Assembly (NCBI GenBank): GCA_963751245.1
Contig: CAVVTR010000017.1
Coordinates: forward strand, 1-62,133
Length of the DNA: 62,133 bases
Direction of reading: 5' to 3'
Origin: CAVVTR01 sp963751245
Lineage (GTDB): Bacteria > Acidobacteriota > Thermoanaerobaculia > Thermoanaerobaculales > Thermoanaerobaculaceae
The notes beneath the pieces were generated by a model. That model saw only the letters and a program-made list of their open reading frames with translations, ran no database searches and was not told the DNA's origin. Both the position numbers and the translations under genes were made by a program. Shown here in pieces: positions 34,481 through 43,904 of this stretch (positions within the stretch are counted from its first letter, which is position 1; every line of letters starts with the position of its first letter).

Positions 34481-35622
34481 TGGGAGGGTTCGTCCTCGAC
34501 TACCTGCACAACTCCGGCTTCGGCAACCTCACCGCCGGCAACGTGATCATGTCCCTGGTCGGCCTGCTCTTCATCTACCTGGCCATCGCCAAGCACTACG
34601 AGCCGCTCCTCCTCGTCCCCATCGGCTTCGGCATCCTGGTCGGCAACATCCCGTTCCCGCCCGGGCTGGGCATCGGCTTCCAGGAGCCCGGCACCGTCCT
34701 CAACATCCTCTACGACGGCGTGCGCCGCGGCTGGTTCCCGCCGCTCATCTTCCTGGGCATCGGCGCCATGACCGACTTCTCGGCGCTGCTCTCCAACCCC
34801 AAGCTGCTCTTCCTGGGCGCCGCCGCCCAGGCGGGGATCTTCGCAACCCTGCTGGGCGCCCTGGCGCTGAACTTCACCGCGCCCGAGGCAGGCGCCATCG
34901 GCATCATCGGCGGCGCCGACGGACCCACGGCGATCTTCCTCTCCTCGAAGCTCGCCCCGCACCTGCTCGGGGCCATCGCGGTGTCGGCGTACTCGTACAT
35001 GGCCCTGGTGCCGGTGATCCAGCCGCCCATCATGAAGCTGCTCACCAACGGCGCCGAGCGCCGCATCCGCATGCGGCCGCCGCGCATGGTCTCCAAGCGG
35101 GAGAAGGTGCTCTTCCCCATCGTCGGCTTCCTCACCACCTGCTTCATCGTCCCCGGCGCCCTGAACCTCCTGGGCATGCTGTTCTTCGGCAACCTCCTCA
35201 AGGAGTCCGGCGTCACCGAGCGGCTCGCCGCCACCGCCCGCAACTCCCTCATCGACATCATCACCATCGTGCTCGGATTCTCCGTGGGGGTGTCCACCGA
35301 GGCGCGCAGCTTCCTCACGCCGCAGTCGGTGCTCATCTTCTGCCTGGGCGCCCTCTCCTTCGCCATCGCCACCGCGGCGGGGGTGCTGTTCGCCAAGGTC
35401 ATGAACCTCTTCCTCGCCGAGGGGAACAAGATCAACCCGCTGATCGGCGCCGCGGGGGTGTCGGCGGTGCCCGACTCGGCGCGGGTGGCCCACCAGGTCG
35501 GCCAGGAGTACGACAAGAGCAACTTCCTGCTCATGCACGCCATGGGCCCCAACGTCGCCGGCGTCATCGGCTCCGCCATCGCCGCCGGCATCCTCTGGCC
35601 CGTGCTGTCGAAGCTGCTGTAG
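34480..35622 (+). CDS. mmdB: Na+-translocating decarboxylase beta subunit
   Basis: 380-residue membrane protein of the OadB/MmdB/GcdB family, with about nine helices plus re-entrant segments. Diagnostic stretches are NVIMSLVGLLFIYLAIAKHYEPLLLVPIGFGILVGN, PPLIFLGIGAMTDFSALLSNP, IGIIGGADGPTAIFLSSKLAP with the functional Asp and conserved GADGPT, and the C-terminal INPLIGAAGVSAVPDSARVAHQVG. It decarboxylates carboxybiotin and exports Na+. It is the last gene of the operon, giving the complete four-subunit pump. Confidence 0.95.
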   Translation: MGGFVLDYLHNSGFGNLTAGNVIMSLVGLLFIYLAIAKHYEPLLLVPIGFGILVGNIPFPPGLGIGFQEPGTVLNILYDGVRRGWFPPLIFLGIGAMTDFSALLSNPKLLFLGAAAQAGIFATLLGALALNFTAPEAGAIGIIGGADGPTAIFLSSKLAPHLLGAIAVSAYSYMALVPVIQPPIMKLLTNGAERRIRMRPPRMVSKREKVLFPIVGFLTTCFIVPGALNLLGMLFFGNLLKESGVTERLAATARNSLIDIITIVLGFSVGVSTEARSFLTPQSVLIFCLGALSFAIATAAGVLFAKVMNLFLAEGNKINPLIGAAGVSAVPDSARVAHQVGQEYDKSNFLLMHAMGPNVAGVIGSAIAAGILWPVLSKLL

Positions 35623-35921
35623 GAACCGGGGGCCGCGCGGTCCTCGGTCGGTCCAGTTGTACACGAGGCCCTGGTGGCGATCGATACAGCGGAAGCCGCC
35701 GCGCCATCGACGAGTTCCGGCTTGGTACGCGTTCAGGTGCCGATCCGAAGCTCCTGAAGCATCTGCGGCTGATCGGCGCGGAATAGCGAAGCGTTCCCCG
35801 CCGTCACTCGGGCGCGAGCAGGGTCTGCGCCCTGGCGAGGAGCTCGCCGAGGGTGGTCTCGGGAAGCGAACCGATGTGCTCGACCCTGCGGGCCCGCTGC
35901 CGCGTGGTAGCATCAGAGGCG
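35623..35921 (+). other. Intergenic island edge with coding-like remnants
   Basis: This stretch has lower GC than its surroundings. An open segment at 35691-35786 reads GSRRAIDEFRLGTRSGADPK and then LLKHLRLIGAE before a stop. It looks like the last codons of a protein whose beginning is missing. On the minus strand about 35804-35890 there is a similar tail (VEHIGSLPETTLGELLARAQ). Neither can be assigned. The position next to a toxin-antitoxin pair suggests debris from gene turnover. Confidence 0.35.
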
Positions 35922-36224
35922 ATGCGGTTCCAGGACCTGGACTTCGATGCGGAGGCGCTGGCGGACCTGTGCCGCCGGCGCGGGATCCGCCGGCTCGCGG
36001 TCTTCGGTTCGACGTTGCGGGGCGAGGCCGCGGCGGGAAGCGACGTCGACATCCTGGTGGAGTTCGAGCCGGGCCGGACGCCGGGCCTCGCCCTCATCAC
36101 GATCCAGGACGAGCTGGCCGCCCTGCTCGCGCGGCCGGTGGACCTCAACACCCCGCGATTCCTGAGCCCGCACTTCCGCGACAGGGTCATCCGAGAGGCG
36201 CACCCCCTCTATGAGGCCGCCTGA
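35922..36224 (+). CDS. mntA: MntA-type antitoxin nucleotidyltransferase
   Basis: 100 residues of the minimal nucleotidyltransferase (MNT) family. The catalytic signature GSTLRGEAAAGSDVDILVEF gives GS-x10-DxD (G29, S30, D41, D43). The RPVDLNTPRFL stretch and a C-terminal REAHPLYEAA end are typical. MntA antitoxins inactivate the HepT HEPN RNase by adding AMP to a Tyr of its RX4HXY motif. The ATG at 35922 follows AGAGG and opens the conserved helix, so it is preferred to an upstream in-frame ATG. It overlaps the hepT start by 14 bases. Confidence 0.85.
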   Translation: MRFQDLDFDAEALADLCRRRGIRRLAVFGSTLRGEAAAGSDVDILVEFEPGRTPGLALITIQDELAALLARPVDLNTPRFLSPHFRDRVIREAHPLYEAA

Positions 36225-36545
36225 AGACGCCGTCCTGCTTCGCGACATGCTGGACGGCGCGCGCCGGGCGATGGCTGCGGTGCGAGGGCGGCAGGGCGAC
36301 TGACGCGACGAGTCCTCGCGGCGGCGCTGGAGCGCTTCGTCGAGGTGATCGGCGAGGCGGCGGGCAAGGTCTCGGAAGCCACGCGGCGCGACCTGGCGTC
36401 CGTTCCCTGGCGGGAGATCGTCGGGATGCGAAACCGGCTCGTCCACGGCTACGCCGCCGTGGACCACGACGTGGTGTGGGCGGTGGTGACCCGCGATCTC
36501 CCTGTGCTCGCTTCTTCCCTCGAGGCCGCGCTCGGCGTGAGATAG
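36211..36545 (+). pseudogene. hepT: HepT-type HEPN toxin, frameshifted
   Basis: The start at 36211 overlaps mntA and opens the HEPN helix DAVLLRDMLDGARRAMAAVRGR, but a stop follows at 36301-36303. From about 36297 another frame continues VLAAALERFVEVIGEAAGKV and WREIVGMRNRLVHGY to the stop at 36545. RNRLVHGY is the RX4HXY active site and AMPylation motif of HepT. A few residues normally lying between the two halves also seem to be missing, so more than one base may be lost. This can be a true inactivation of the toxin, leaving an orphan antitoxin, or a sequence error. I favour inactivation slightly because residues are missing too. Confidence 0.72.
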
Positions 36546-36583
36546 CACGCCGGCCGGCGCCGCCGCCGGATCCGCCCGGCCGC

Positions 36584-39184
36584 CTACCGGCGGGGGATGC
36601 GGAGGCGGAGCGGGCGGGGACCCTCGGCAGGGAGCTTGACGCGCCAGGCGCCGCGGCCGTGGGTGAAGGCGAACAGGTACCTCGACCCGTCGGCGCCCGC
36701 GGCCAGGGTGAGGTACTCCGTGACCACGGTGGCGAAGCCGGTGTTCTCGGCGGCCCAGGTGGTGCCGCCGTCCTCGGAGACGAGCACGCCGACGTCGGTG
36801 CCCAGGAAGAGCCGCGCGGGACGGGCCGGGTCGGCCAGGACGCAGTGCACGGGCACGTCGGGGAGCGGCGCGACGCCGCCCTCGCCGAGGCTCGCAAAGG
36901 TCCGCCCGCCGTCGCGGCTGCGGTACAGGTGCGGGCCGCCGAAGCCGCCGTAGGTGGCGTACACGGTGTCGGCGTCGGCGGGGTCGAAGGCGATCCAGGT
37001 CGACGAACCCCTCGCGCGGCCGGGTCGAGCTCCACGCCGTGGAAGAGCTGCCCGCAAGCGCCGCGTCGGAGCGGAAGATCGCGCCGGTGTTGGTGCCCGC
37101 GACGACCCGCTCGCTGCGCCCCGGCGCCACGGCGATGGCGCTGGTCAGGCTGACGCCGTCGAGCTCCGCGCTGGCCGCGCCCCAGGCCGCCGCGCCGGTG
37201 AGGGAGCGCCACATCCGGAGGCCGCCGGTCCACAGCGTCCGGGGCTCGCTGGGGTCCATGGCGAACGGCGCGATGAACAGGAACGACTCGGTGGCGGAAA
37301 TGCCCGCACGGACGCCCACGAAGGTTCTTCCGCCGTCGGTGGACTTCTCGAGGCCGAAGAACTGCGACTGGGCGTAGACGACGTCCGGGTCGTCCGGGTC
37401 GATGGCCGCGTAGCCCCCGTCCCCCCGGCGATCCACCGCCAGCCGTCCGGCCCGGCCTGGTCCGCGCCCAGGATCGTGCCGTTGTCCTGCGTCCCGCCCA
37501 GGTACCGCGTGGCGCCGGGGAAGACGGCCCCGTGGTAGAACTGGGTCACTCCCAGGCCGTGGTTGAGGCTGGTGAAGGGGACGAGGGACCGCGAGGGGGT
37601 GCAGAGGTCCTGGACGGACCGCCCGACGCCCGCGCGGGCGAGGTCGGTGCGGACGACGCCGCCGTCGTTGCCGGTGTACATGGTCTGGTTGGTGACGCCG
37701 TCGTAGTCGGGGTGGAAGACGATGGCGTGGTGGTCGGCGTGGGCGAAGGACGGCTGGGAGGGGTCCGCCCACCAGTACGACGCGACGCCCCAGGTGCGCC
37801 CGCCGTCGTCGGAGCGGAACAGGTCGACGCCCGCCGCCCAGACGCGCTCCGGGTCCGCGGGGTCGACGGCGGCGACGTTGCAGTACCACCCCATGTTGAC
37901 GTAGGCGTTGGAGGTGTCCCAGCCGCACCGGACGTAGTTCGCGGCGATGGGGTTGGTGAGCAGCAGGACGCCCAGCGCGTTCGCGTCGGTGTTGCGCACC
38001 CTGGCCGACCACGTCCCCGCCGCCCCCTCGGCGGTGGAGCGGAAGACGGCGAGCATCCCCTGGCTGGAGGGGTTCGTGGCGGTGCGCAGGTTGCTGGCCG
38101 CGAGGGCGTAGACGACCCGCTGGTCGGAGGGCGCGATCGCCAGGCTGGTCCGGCCCATGGCGGGCTCCGACAGCACCGGCTCCCACGCCTGAGCCCCCTC
38201 GGCGGCGCGGTTCCGGTAGACCGTGGCCTGCCCCAGCGTGCCGCAGGAGGCGAAGAGGAAGTCGCCGGAGGTGTCCGTCCGCAGGGCCAGGTCGAGGCAG
38301 CCGCCGCTGGCGTCGGTGGCGAGGACGCGGGTCCAGTTGAGCCCCGAATCCATAGACCGCCACACGCCGGTGCGGGTGGCGGCGTAGATCCGGGCGGGGT
38401 CGAGCCGCGACACGGCGAGGTCGTTGACCCAGTAGAAGTCCTCCGTGGCGGTGGCCGGCAGCCGGGACCACGTGGCGCCGGCGTCCGCGGTCCTCCAGAT
38501 CCCGGCGCCGCGCAGGGGAAGCCCGGTCCCCCGCACCACCTCGCGGAAGTACCCCTCGCCGGTCCCGCCGTAGAGCACGCCCGGGTCCGCGGGGTCCATG
38601 GCCAGCGCGTTGAAGGCGACGTTGGCGAGCTGGTCCGTCGCCGTCGCCCAGCTCCCGCCGCCGTCGGTGGTCTTCCAGACGCCGCCGGAGACACCCGAGA
38701 CGTACATGATGCGGGGATCCGAGGGGTCGATCACGAACCCCCGCACCCGGCCGCCGATGTTGCCGGGACCCAGCGACTCCCAGGACGGCAGTCTCCCTGC
38801 GGCCGCCTCGGCGGCGGAGCCGGCGCGCACCCACGGCGCGTCCGCGGTGCTCAGGACCACCGAGTGCACGGGCATCGCCCGGCGGGCGGCCTCCGCCCGT
38901 TCGTAGGCCCGGACAACGTCCATGGAGGGGTCCAGGGGCCGGCGCTTGGCGAGGAAGTACGACTCGGCGGCGTCGGGCTGGTCGTGCCGCTCGCCGGCGA
39001 GCTCGGCCGCCGGCTCGACCCGCGCCGGCCGGACGCCGTGACGTACCGTGTCGCCCCGGCAGCCGCCCAGGACGGCGGCGGTCAGCGCGAAGGAGACGAA
39101 GCACGCGGTCAGGCGCCGCGCGCGCCCGGGAACGCTCCCGCGCGGCGACTCGAAGGGGGCCGTCCGCTCGAGCCTCGTCTCCAT
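36584..39184 (-). CDS. BNR/sortilin-like beta-propeller lipoprotein, two frameshifts
   Basis: About 867 residues when corrected. A lipoprotein signal (ACFVSFALTAAVLGGC) starts the protein. Many BNR/Asp-box-like repeats follow (VWKTTDGGGSWATA, IWRTADAGATWSRL, LFRSDDGGRTWGVA, LYRSRDGGRTFAS, LVSEDGGTTWAAE), as in VPS10/sortilin-type and xyloglucanase-like propellers. No catalytic residues are evident, so protein or glycan binding at the cell surface is likely. The frame breaks at 37421-37426, where a run of six C should be seven to read AGGDGGYAAIDPDDPDVVYA, and at about 36998-37003, where one base is missing before STWIAFDPADADTVYATYGG. GGAGGT precedes the start at 39184. It is divergent from the Mo-hydroxylase operon. 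Confidence 0.8.
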
Positions 39185-39361
39185 GGGGACCTCCGCCCGA
39201 GTGTACGTGGTGGCACCGAGGAGGTTTGCGGCGGGAGTCCGGCGCCCGTGGAGCGCGGACGGGGTGCCCCGAACGCCGCGGCGCCTCTGCTACGATGGCG
39301 GAAAACGAGGCTGCCGTGACATGAGCGGTGTTTCGTCACCGCGGCCCGAGCGGGGGTGACC

Positions 39362-40009
39362 ATGGGCCACGATCACGATCACGATCACGACGAGGACGGC
39401 TGCCGCTGCGGCCGGGGCGTCACCCGCCGGGGGTTCCTCGGCTCGGTGGGCGCCGGCGCCATCGCGGCGGCCACCGCCGGCTCGGTGGCGGCGTCGCCGG
39501 CGGCGGTGGTGGCCGAGTCCGGGGACATGGTGAAGTGCACCCTGGCGGTCAACGGCCGCCGGGTGGCGCTGCTGGTGGAGCCGCGCTGGTCGCTGCTCCA
39601 CGTGCTCCGCGAGCACCTCGGCCTCACCGGCACCAAGGTGGGGTGCGAACGCGGCGAGTGCGGGGCGTGCACGGTGCTCGTCGACGGCGAGCCGCGCTAC
39701 GCCTGCATGACGCTCGCCCTGGAGGCGCAGGGGCACGAGATCACCACGGTCGAGGGGCTCATGCGGGGCGAGGCGCTGGGCCCGGTGCAGCAGGCGTTCG
39801 CCGAGTCCGACGGATTCCAGTGCGGCTACTGCACCCCGGGCCAGATCATGGCGGCGGAGGGGCTGCTGCGCGCCAACCCCGCGCCCACCCTGGACGAGGT
39901 CCGCCAGGGCATGAGCGGCAACCTGTGCCGGTGCGGCGCGTTTCCCAACATCTCCAAGGCGGTGCTCCGCGCGGCGGAGCTCCGCAAGGACACGGGAGGC
40001 CGGTCATGA
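39362..40009 (+). CDS. Periplasmic Mo-hydroxylase Fe-S subunit (PaoA/CoxS-like), Tat exported
   Basis: 215 residues. It opens with an unusual HDHDHDHDEDGCRC run, then a twin-arginine signal (TRRGFLGSVGAGAIAAATAG). The [2Fe-2S] plant-ferredoxin domain follows (C95, C100, C103, C115 in GCERGECGACTVL and RYAC) and the second [2Fe-2S] helical domain (C154, C157, C189, C191 in QCGYCTPG and NLCRCGAFPN). It carries electrons between the molybdenum and FAD subunits. Only this subunit has a Tat signal, so the whole folded complex would be exported with it, as in E. coli PaoABC. The ATG at 39362 is preceded by GGGGGTGA. It overlaps the next gene (ATGA at 40006). Confidence 0.9.
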   Translation: MGHDHDHDHDEDGCRCGRGVTRRGFLGSVGAGAIAAATAGSVAASPAAVVAESGDMVKCTLAVNGRRVALLVEPRWSLLHVLREHLGLTGTKVGCERGECGACTVLVDGEPRYACMTLALEAQGHEITTVEGLMRGEALGPVQQAFAESDGFQCGYCTPGQIMAAEGLLRANPAPTLDEVRQGMSGNLCRCGAFPNISKAVLRAAELRKDTGGRS

Positions 40010-42323
40010 AAGACCCTGGCCTGTACTACGTGGAAGGGGCCGTTCCCGAGACGCCCGACCCGTCGGGCGAGCCGAAGCCCTGGAAGGAGACCGAGGTCGT
40101 CGGGAGGCGGATGCCCCGGGTGGACGCCTACGAGCGGGTGAGCGGCACGGCGGTCTACCCTTCCGACATCGTCCTCCCCGACATGCTCTACGGCGCCATC
40201 CTGCGCTGCCCGCACCCCCACGCGCGGGTCAAGCGGGTGGACTCGCGGAAGGCCGAGGGGATGCCCGGGGTGCGGGCCGTGATCACCGGCGCCAGCCCCG
40301 AGGCCGACCTGGTGTGGCCGTACAGCCGCACGGTGTCCACGAAGCTGTTCGACGCCGTCTGCCGCTACGAGGGCGAGGCGGTGGCCGCGGTGGCCGCCGA
40401 GAGCCCGTACCAGGCCCAGGACGCGCTCCGCGCCATCGAGGTGGAGTACGAGGTGCTGCCGTTCGTGGCCGACGAGCGCAAGGCGCTGGCCGCCGGCGCC
40501 CCGGCCGTTCACGACGGCGGCAACCGGGTGTCCGAGCCCGCCGTCTACGAGCGCGGCGACGTGGCGCGTGGCTTCGCCGACGCCGACGTGGTGCTGGAGG
40601 AGGACTATCGGACGGCGTGCGAGATCCACACCCCCATGGAGCTGCACGGGTGCGTGGCCCGCTGGGACGGCACCAGCTCACCCTGTGGGAGTCGACCCAG
40701 GGGGTGTACGCGGTGCAGGCCCGCGCCGCGCAGATCCTGGGGCTGCCGCTGTCCCACGTCCGGGTCATCGGGCATTACATGGGCGGCGGGTTCGGGTCGA
40801 AGCTGCAGCCCGGCAAGTACACCATCATCGCGGCGCTGCTGGCGAGGAAGGCGGCCCGTCCGGTCAAGCTGTTCCTCACCCGCGAGGAGACCTACCTCAC
40901 GGCCGGGAACCGCCCGCCCACCACGGTGCACCTCAAGGCGGGGGTGAAGAAGGACGGCACGCTGACGGCGCTGGAGCTCACCGGCGTGGGCTCGGGCGGC
41001 GCGTACCCCGCGGGCGGCACGTCCCTGCTGGACTGGCTGGTCCGCGACCTCTACACCTGCCCCAACGTGCGCGCGACCACCACCGACGTGTACATCAACG
41101 CGGGCCCGGCCCGGCCGTTCCGGGCGCCGGGACACCCCCAGGGGGCGTGGGCGCTGGAGCAGATGATGGACGCCCTCGCCCGGGCCGTCGGCATGGACCC
41201 CGTGGAGCTGCGGGCGCGCAACGTGCCGAAGGTGAGCCAGGGGCGCGAGGGCGCGCCGCCGTACACGACCACGGGCCTCAGGGAGTGCCTCGTCGAGGGC
41301 GCGAAGGCGTTCGGCTGGGAGGAGGCGCGGAAGCGCCCGGGCGGCGCGGACACTCTGCGCCGCGGCGTCGGCGTGGCGGCGTGCGAGTGGGTGGCCGGGG
41401 GCGGCGGACCGCCCTCGTCGATCATCGTCAAGCTGTTCCCCGACGGCACCGCCAACCTCAACATGGGCGCCGCCGACCTCGGCACCGGGACCAAGACGGT
41501 GATGGCCATGGTGGTGGCCGAGGAGCTCGGCGTGCCGGTGGAGCGCATCCAGATCGTCAACGCCGACACCGGGACGACCCAGTTCGCGACGCCGTCCGGG
41601 GGTAGCAAGACGGTGCCCACCGAGTCTCCGGCGGTACGCGACGCGGCGCTGGACGTGCGCCGACAGCTTCTCGAGATGGCCGCCGAGGACCTGGGCGTGC
41701 CCGCCACCGAGCTGGAGCTCGACCGGGAGAAGGGCGAGGTCGTCTCCCGCGCCGATCCGGCGAAGCGCCGCAAGGTCACCGAGGTGAGCCGGCTGCGGCG
41801 CCGCGGGGTGATCGTCGGCACCGGCTACCGCGCGCCCAACCCCGAGGGCAAGGTGGTCAGCCCGTTCTCGGCGCAGTTCTGCGAGGTGGAGGTCAACACG
41901 AGGACCGGCGAGGTCAAGGTGCTGCGCTTCCTCGGCGCCCACGACAGCGGCCGGGTCATGAACCGCACGACCTACGACAACCAGGTCTTCGGCGGCATCA
42001 CCATGGGCATCGGCTTCGCCCTCACCGAGCAGCGCCTGCTCGACGCCTCTCAGACCGGCAAGATGGTCAACCGCAACTGGCACGACTACAAGCTGCCCAC
42101 CGCCCTGGACGTGCCGGCGGACATGAGCTCGGTGCCGGTCGACCTCCACGACACCGAGGCCAACACCACCGGCGCCAAGGGCCTCGGGGAGCCGGCGACG
42201 ATCCCCGCCGCGGCGGCCGTCGCCAACGCCATCTTCGACGCCACCGGCGTCCGCGTCACCGACACGCCGGCCAGCCCGATGCGGCTCCTCGCGCTGCTCG
42301 CCGCGGCCCGGAAGGAAGGGTGA
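40006..42323 (+). CDS. Mo-hydroxylase molybdopterin subunit (PaoC/XdhA large-subunit-like), frameshifted
   Basis: About 772 residues when corrected, of the xanthine dehydrogenase/aldehyde oxidase large-subunit family. It has MPRVDAYERVSGTAVYPSDI, GEAVAAVAAESPYQAQDAL, GHYMGGGFGSKLQP (substrate and Mo side), PFRAPGHPQGAWALEQMMD and the catalytic Glu in GLGEPATIPAAAAV near the end. One base is missing at about 40669: the protein reads VARWDGT, loses frame, and continues QLTLWESTQGVYAVQARAAQ in the next frame. All other parts are intact, so sequence error is likely. It hydroxylates aldehydes or heterocycles using water. The next gene is the FAD subunit. Confidence 0.88.
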
Positions 42324-42327
42324 CGCC

Positions 42328-43299
42328 ATGATCCCGAACTTCACCTACGTCCGTCCCGGCACCCTCGGCGAGGCCGTCAAGCGCGCTGCCAAGAAGGGCT
42401 CCCGTGTCCACGCCGGCGGCACCGACCTGCTCGGCTGCCTGCGCGACGGCGTGTTCGGCGCCGACACGGTGGTCGCCATCGGCGGGCTGCACGACCTGCG
42501 CGGCCTTCGCGAGACCGAGGGCGGCGGGTTGCGCCTGGGTGCGCTGACCACCATCGCCGAGGTCGCCGCCCACCCCGCGGTGCGGGCCCGCTACGCGGTG
42601 CTCTCCGACGCCGCCGGCGCGGTGGCCAGCCCACAGCTGCGCAACCAGGGCACCATCGGCGGCAACCTGTGCCAGAAGCCCCGCTGCTGGTACTACCGCG
42701 GGGAGTTCCACTGCCTGCGCAAGGGCGGGGACACCTGCTACGCCTACGACGGCGAGAACCAGTTCCACTGCATCTTCGGCGGCGACATGTGCTACATCGT
42801 GCACCCCTCGGACACCGCGCCGGCCCTGGTGGCGCTGGGTGCGGAGGTGCGCATCGCCGGGCCCGGGGGCAGCCGCCGGGTGCCGGTGGAGCACTTCCAC
42901 GTGCCCCCGAGCGTCGACCCGCGGCGCGAGACGGTGCTCGAGCCCGGCGAGATCGTCACCGAGATCGTGGTGCCGCCGCCTCCGGCCGGGCTGCGCAGCT
43001 CGTACCGCAAGGTGCGGGCGCGGCGGTCCTGGGACTTCGCCCTGGCCGGCGTGGCCGCGGCGCTGCCGGTCTCCGAGGGCGTCGTGCACGGGGCGCGGAT
43101 CGTGCTCTCGGGCGCCGCGGCGGTGCCGTGGCGGGCGCGGGGCGCCGAGGAGGCGCTGGAAGGTCAGGCGCTCACGCGCGCGGTGATCCGGAGCGCCGCG
43201 GAGGCCGCGGTGAAGGGCGCCGAGCCGCTGGCCCACAACGGCTACAAGGTGCCGCTGTTCCGCGGCGCGGTGGAGGAGTCCCTGACGGCGCTGGCGTGA
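42328..43299 (+). CDS. Mo-hydroxylase FAD subunit with extra cysteine cluster (PaoB-like)
   Basis: 323 residues. The PCMH-type FAD domain is shown by AGGTDLLGCLRDGV, LRLGALTTIAEVA and NQGTIGGNL. After it come four Cys, C115, C120, C129 and C137, in NLCQKPRCWYYRGEFHC and GGDTC. Such a cluster holds a [4Fe-4S] centre in PaoB and in hydroxybenzoyl-CoA reductase HcrB. The C-terminal CO dehydrogenase flavoprotein domain follows (SSYRKVRARRSWDFALAGVAAAL). FAD passes electrons to an outside acceptor. Together with the Tat-exported Fe-S subunit this makes a PaoABC-type periplasmic oxidase the best match. It overlaps the next start (GTGA at 43296). Confidence 0.88.
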   Translation: MIPNFTYVRPGTLGEAVKRAAKKGSRVHAGGTDLLGCLRDGVFGADTVVAIGGLHDLRGLRETEGGGLRLGALTTIAEVAAHPAVRARYAVLSDAAGAVASPQLRNQGTIGGNLCQKPRCWYYRGEFHCLRKGGDTCYAYDGENQFHCIFGGDMCYIVHPSDTAPALVALGAEVRIAGPGGSRRVPVEHFHVPPSVDPRRETVLEPGEIVTEIVVPPPPAGLRSSYRKVRARRSWDFALAGVAAALPVSEGVVHGARIVLSGAAAVPWRARGAEEALEGQALTRAVIRSAAEAAVKGAEPLAHNGYKVPLFRGAVEESLTALA

Positions 43300-43904
43300 G
43301 CGGCGGCGGGCCGGTCGCGGCGGTGGTGCTGACGGCGGGGCGCTCGGCCCGCATGGGCCGGCCCAAGGCGCTGCTGCCGGTGGGGCGGGAGACCTTCCTG
43401 GAGCGCGTCGTGGGCGTCGCCGCGGCGGCCGGGCTCGACCCCGTCCGAGTGGTGGTCGGCCCCCACGGCAAGGCCATCGCGGCCGCGCTTCCGGCGCTCG
43501 GCCCCCTGCTGGTGCCCAACCCCGACACGGAGTTGGGGCAGCTGCACTCACTGCGCCTGGGCCTGCACGCGCTGCCCGCCGGCGTGGACGCGGCGGTGAT
43601 GTTCCTGGTGGACCACCCGCTGGTGCGTCCGGACACGGTGCGGACGCTGGTGGCGGCCTTCCGGAGCGGGGGCCGCCCCGTCGTGGTCCCCGTGCACGGG
43701 GACCGCCGCGGCCACCCGGTGCTGTTCGGCCGGGCGGTGTTCGCCGAGCTCCTCGAGGGGCCGCTGGAGGGCGGGGCGCGGCGGGTGGTACGGGCCGACC
43801 CGTCGCGGGTGGAGGAGGTAGCAGTGGACGACTCGGGTATCCTGGCCGACGTCGACACGCCGGAGCAGTACGAGGAGCTGATCCGCCATGACCGATCCCG
43901 TTGA
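43296..43904 (+). CDS. MobA-like nucleotidyltransferase (molybdenum cofactor maturation)
   Basis: 202 residues with the NTP-transferase fold. The motif LTAGRSARMGRPKALLPV binds the nucleotide, VVVGPHGK and FLVDHPLVRPDTV follow the MobA/MocA pattern, and DVDTPEQYEEL is the usual end. MocA makes molybdopterin cytosine dinucleotide for XDH-family enzymes, which fits its place between the FAD subunit and xdhC. The GTG at 43296 overlaps the stop of the previous gene. It overlaps xdhC by 17 bases. Confidence 0.85.
   Translation: MSGGGPVAAVVLTAGRSARMGRPKALLPVGRETFLERVVGVAAAAGLDPVRVVVGPHGKAIAAALPALGPLLVPNPDTELGQLHSLRLGLHALPAGVDAAVMFLVDHPLVRPDTVRTLVAAFRSGGRPVVVPVHGDRRGHPVLFGRAVFAELLEGPLEGGARRVVRADPSRVEEVAVDDSGILADVDTPEQYEELIRHDRSR

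Noticed and set aside
36211..36545. Programmed ribosomal frameshift in hepT
   Set aside because: No slippery heptamer or downstream structure is visible, and several residues between the two halves appear to be missing, which a frameshift would not explain.
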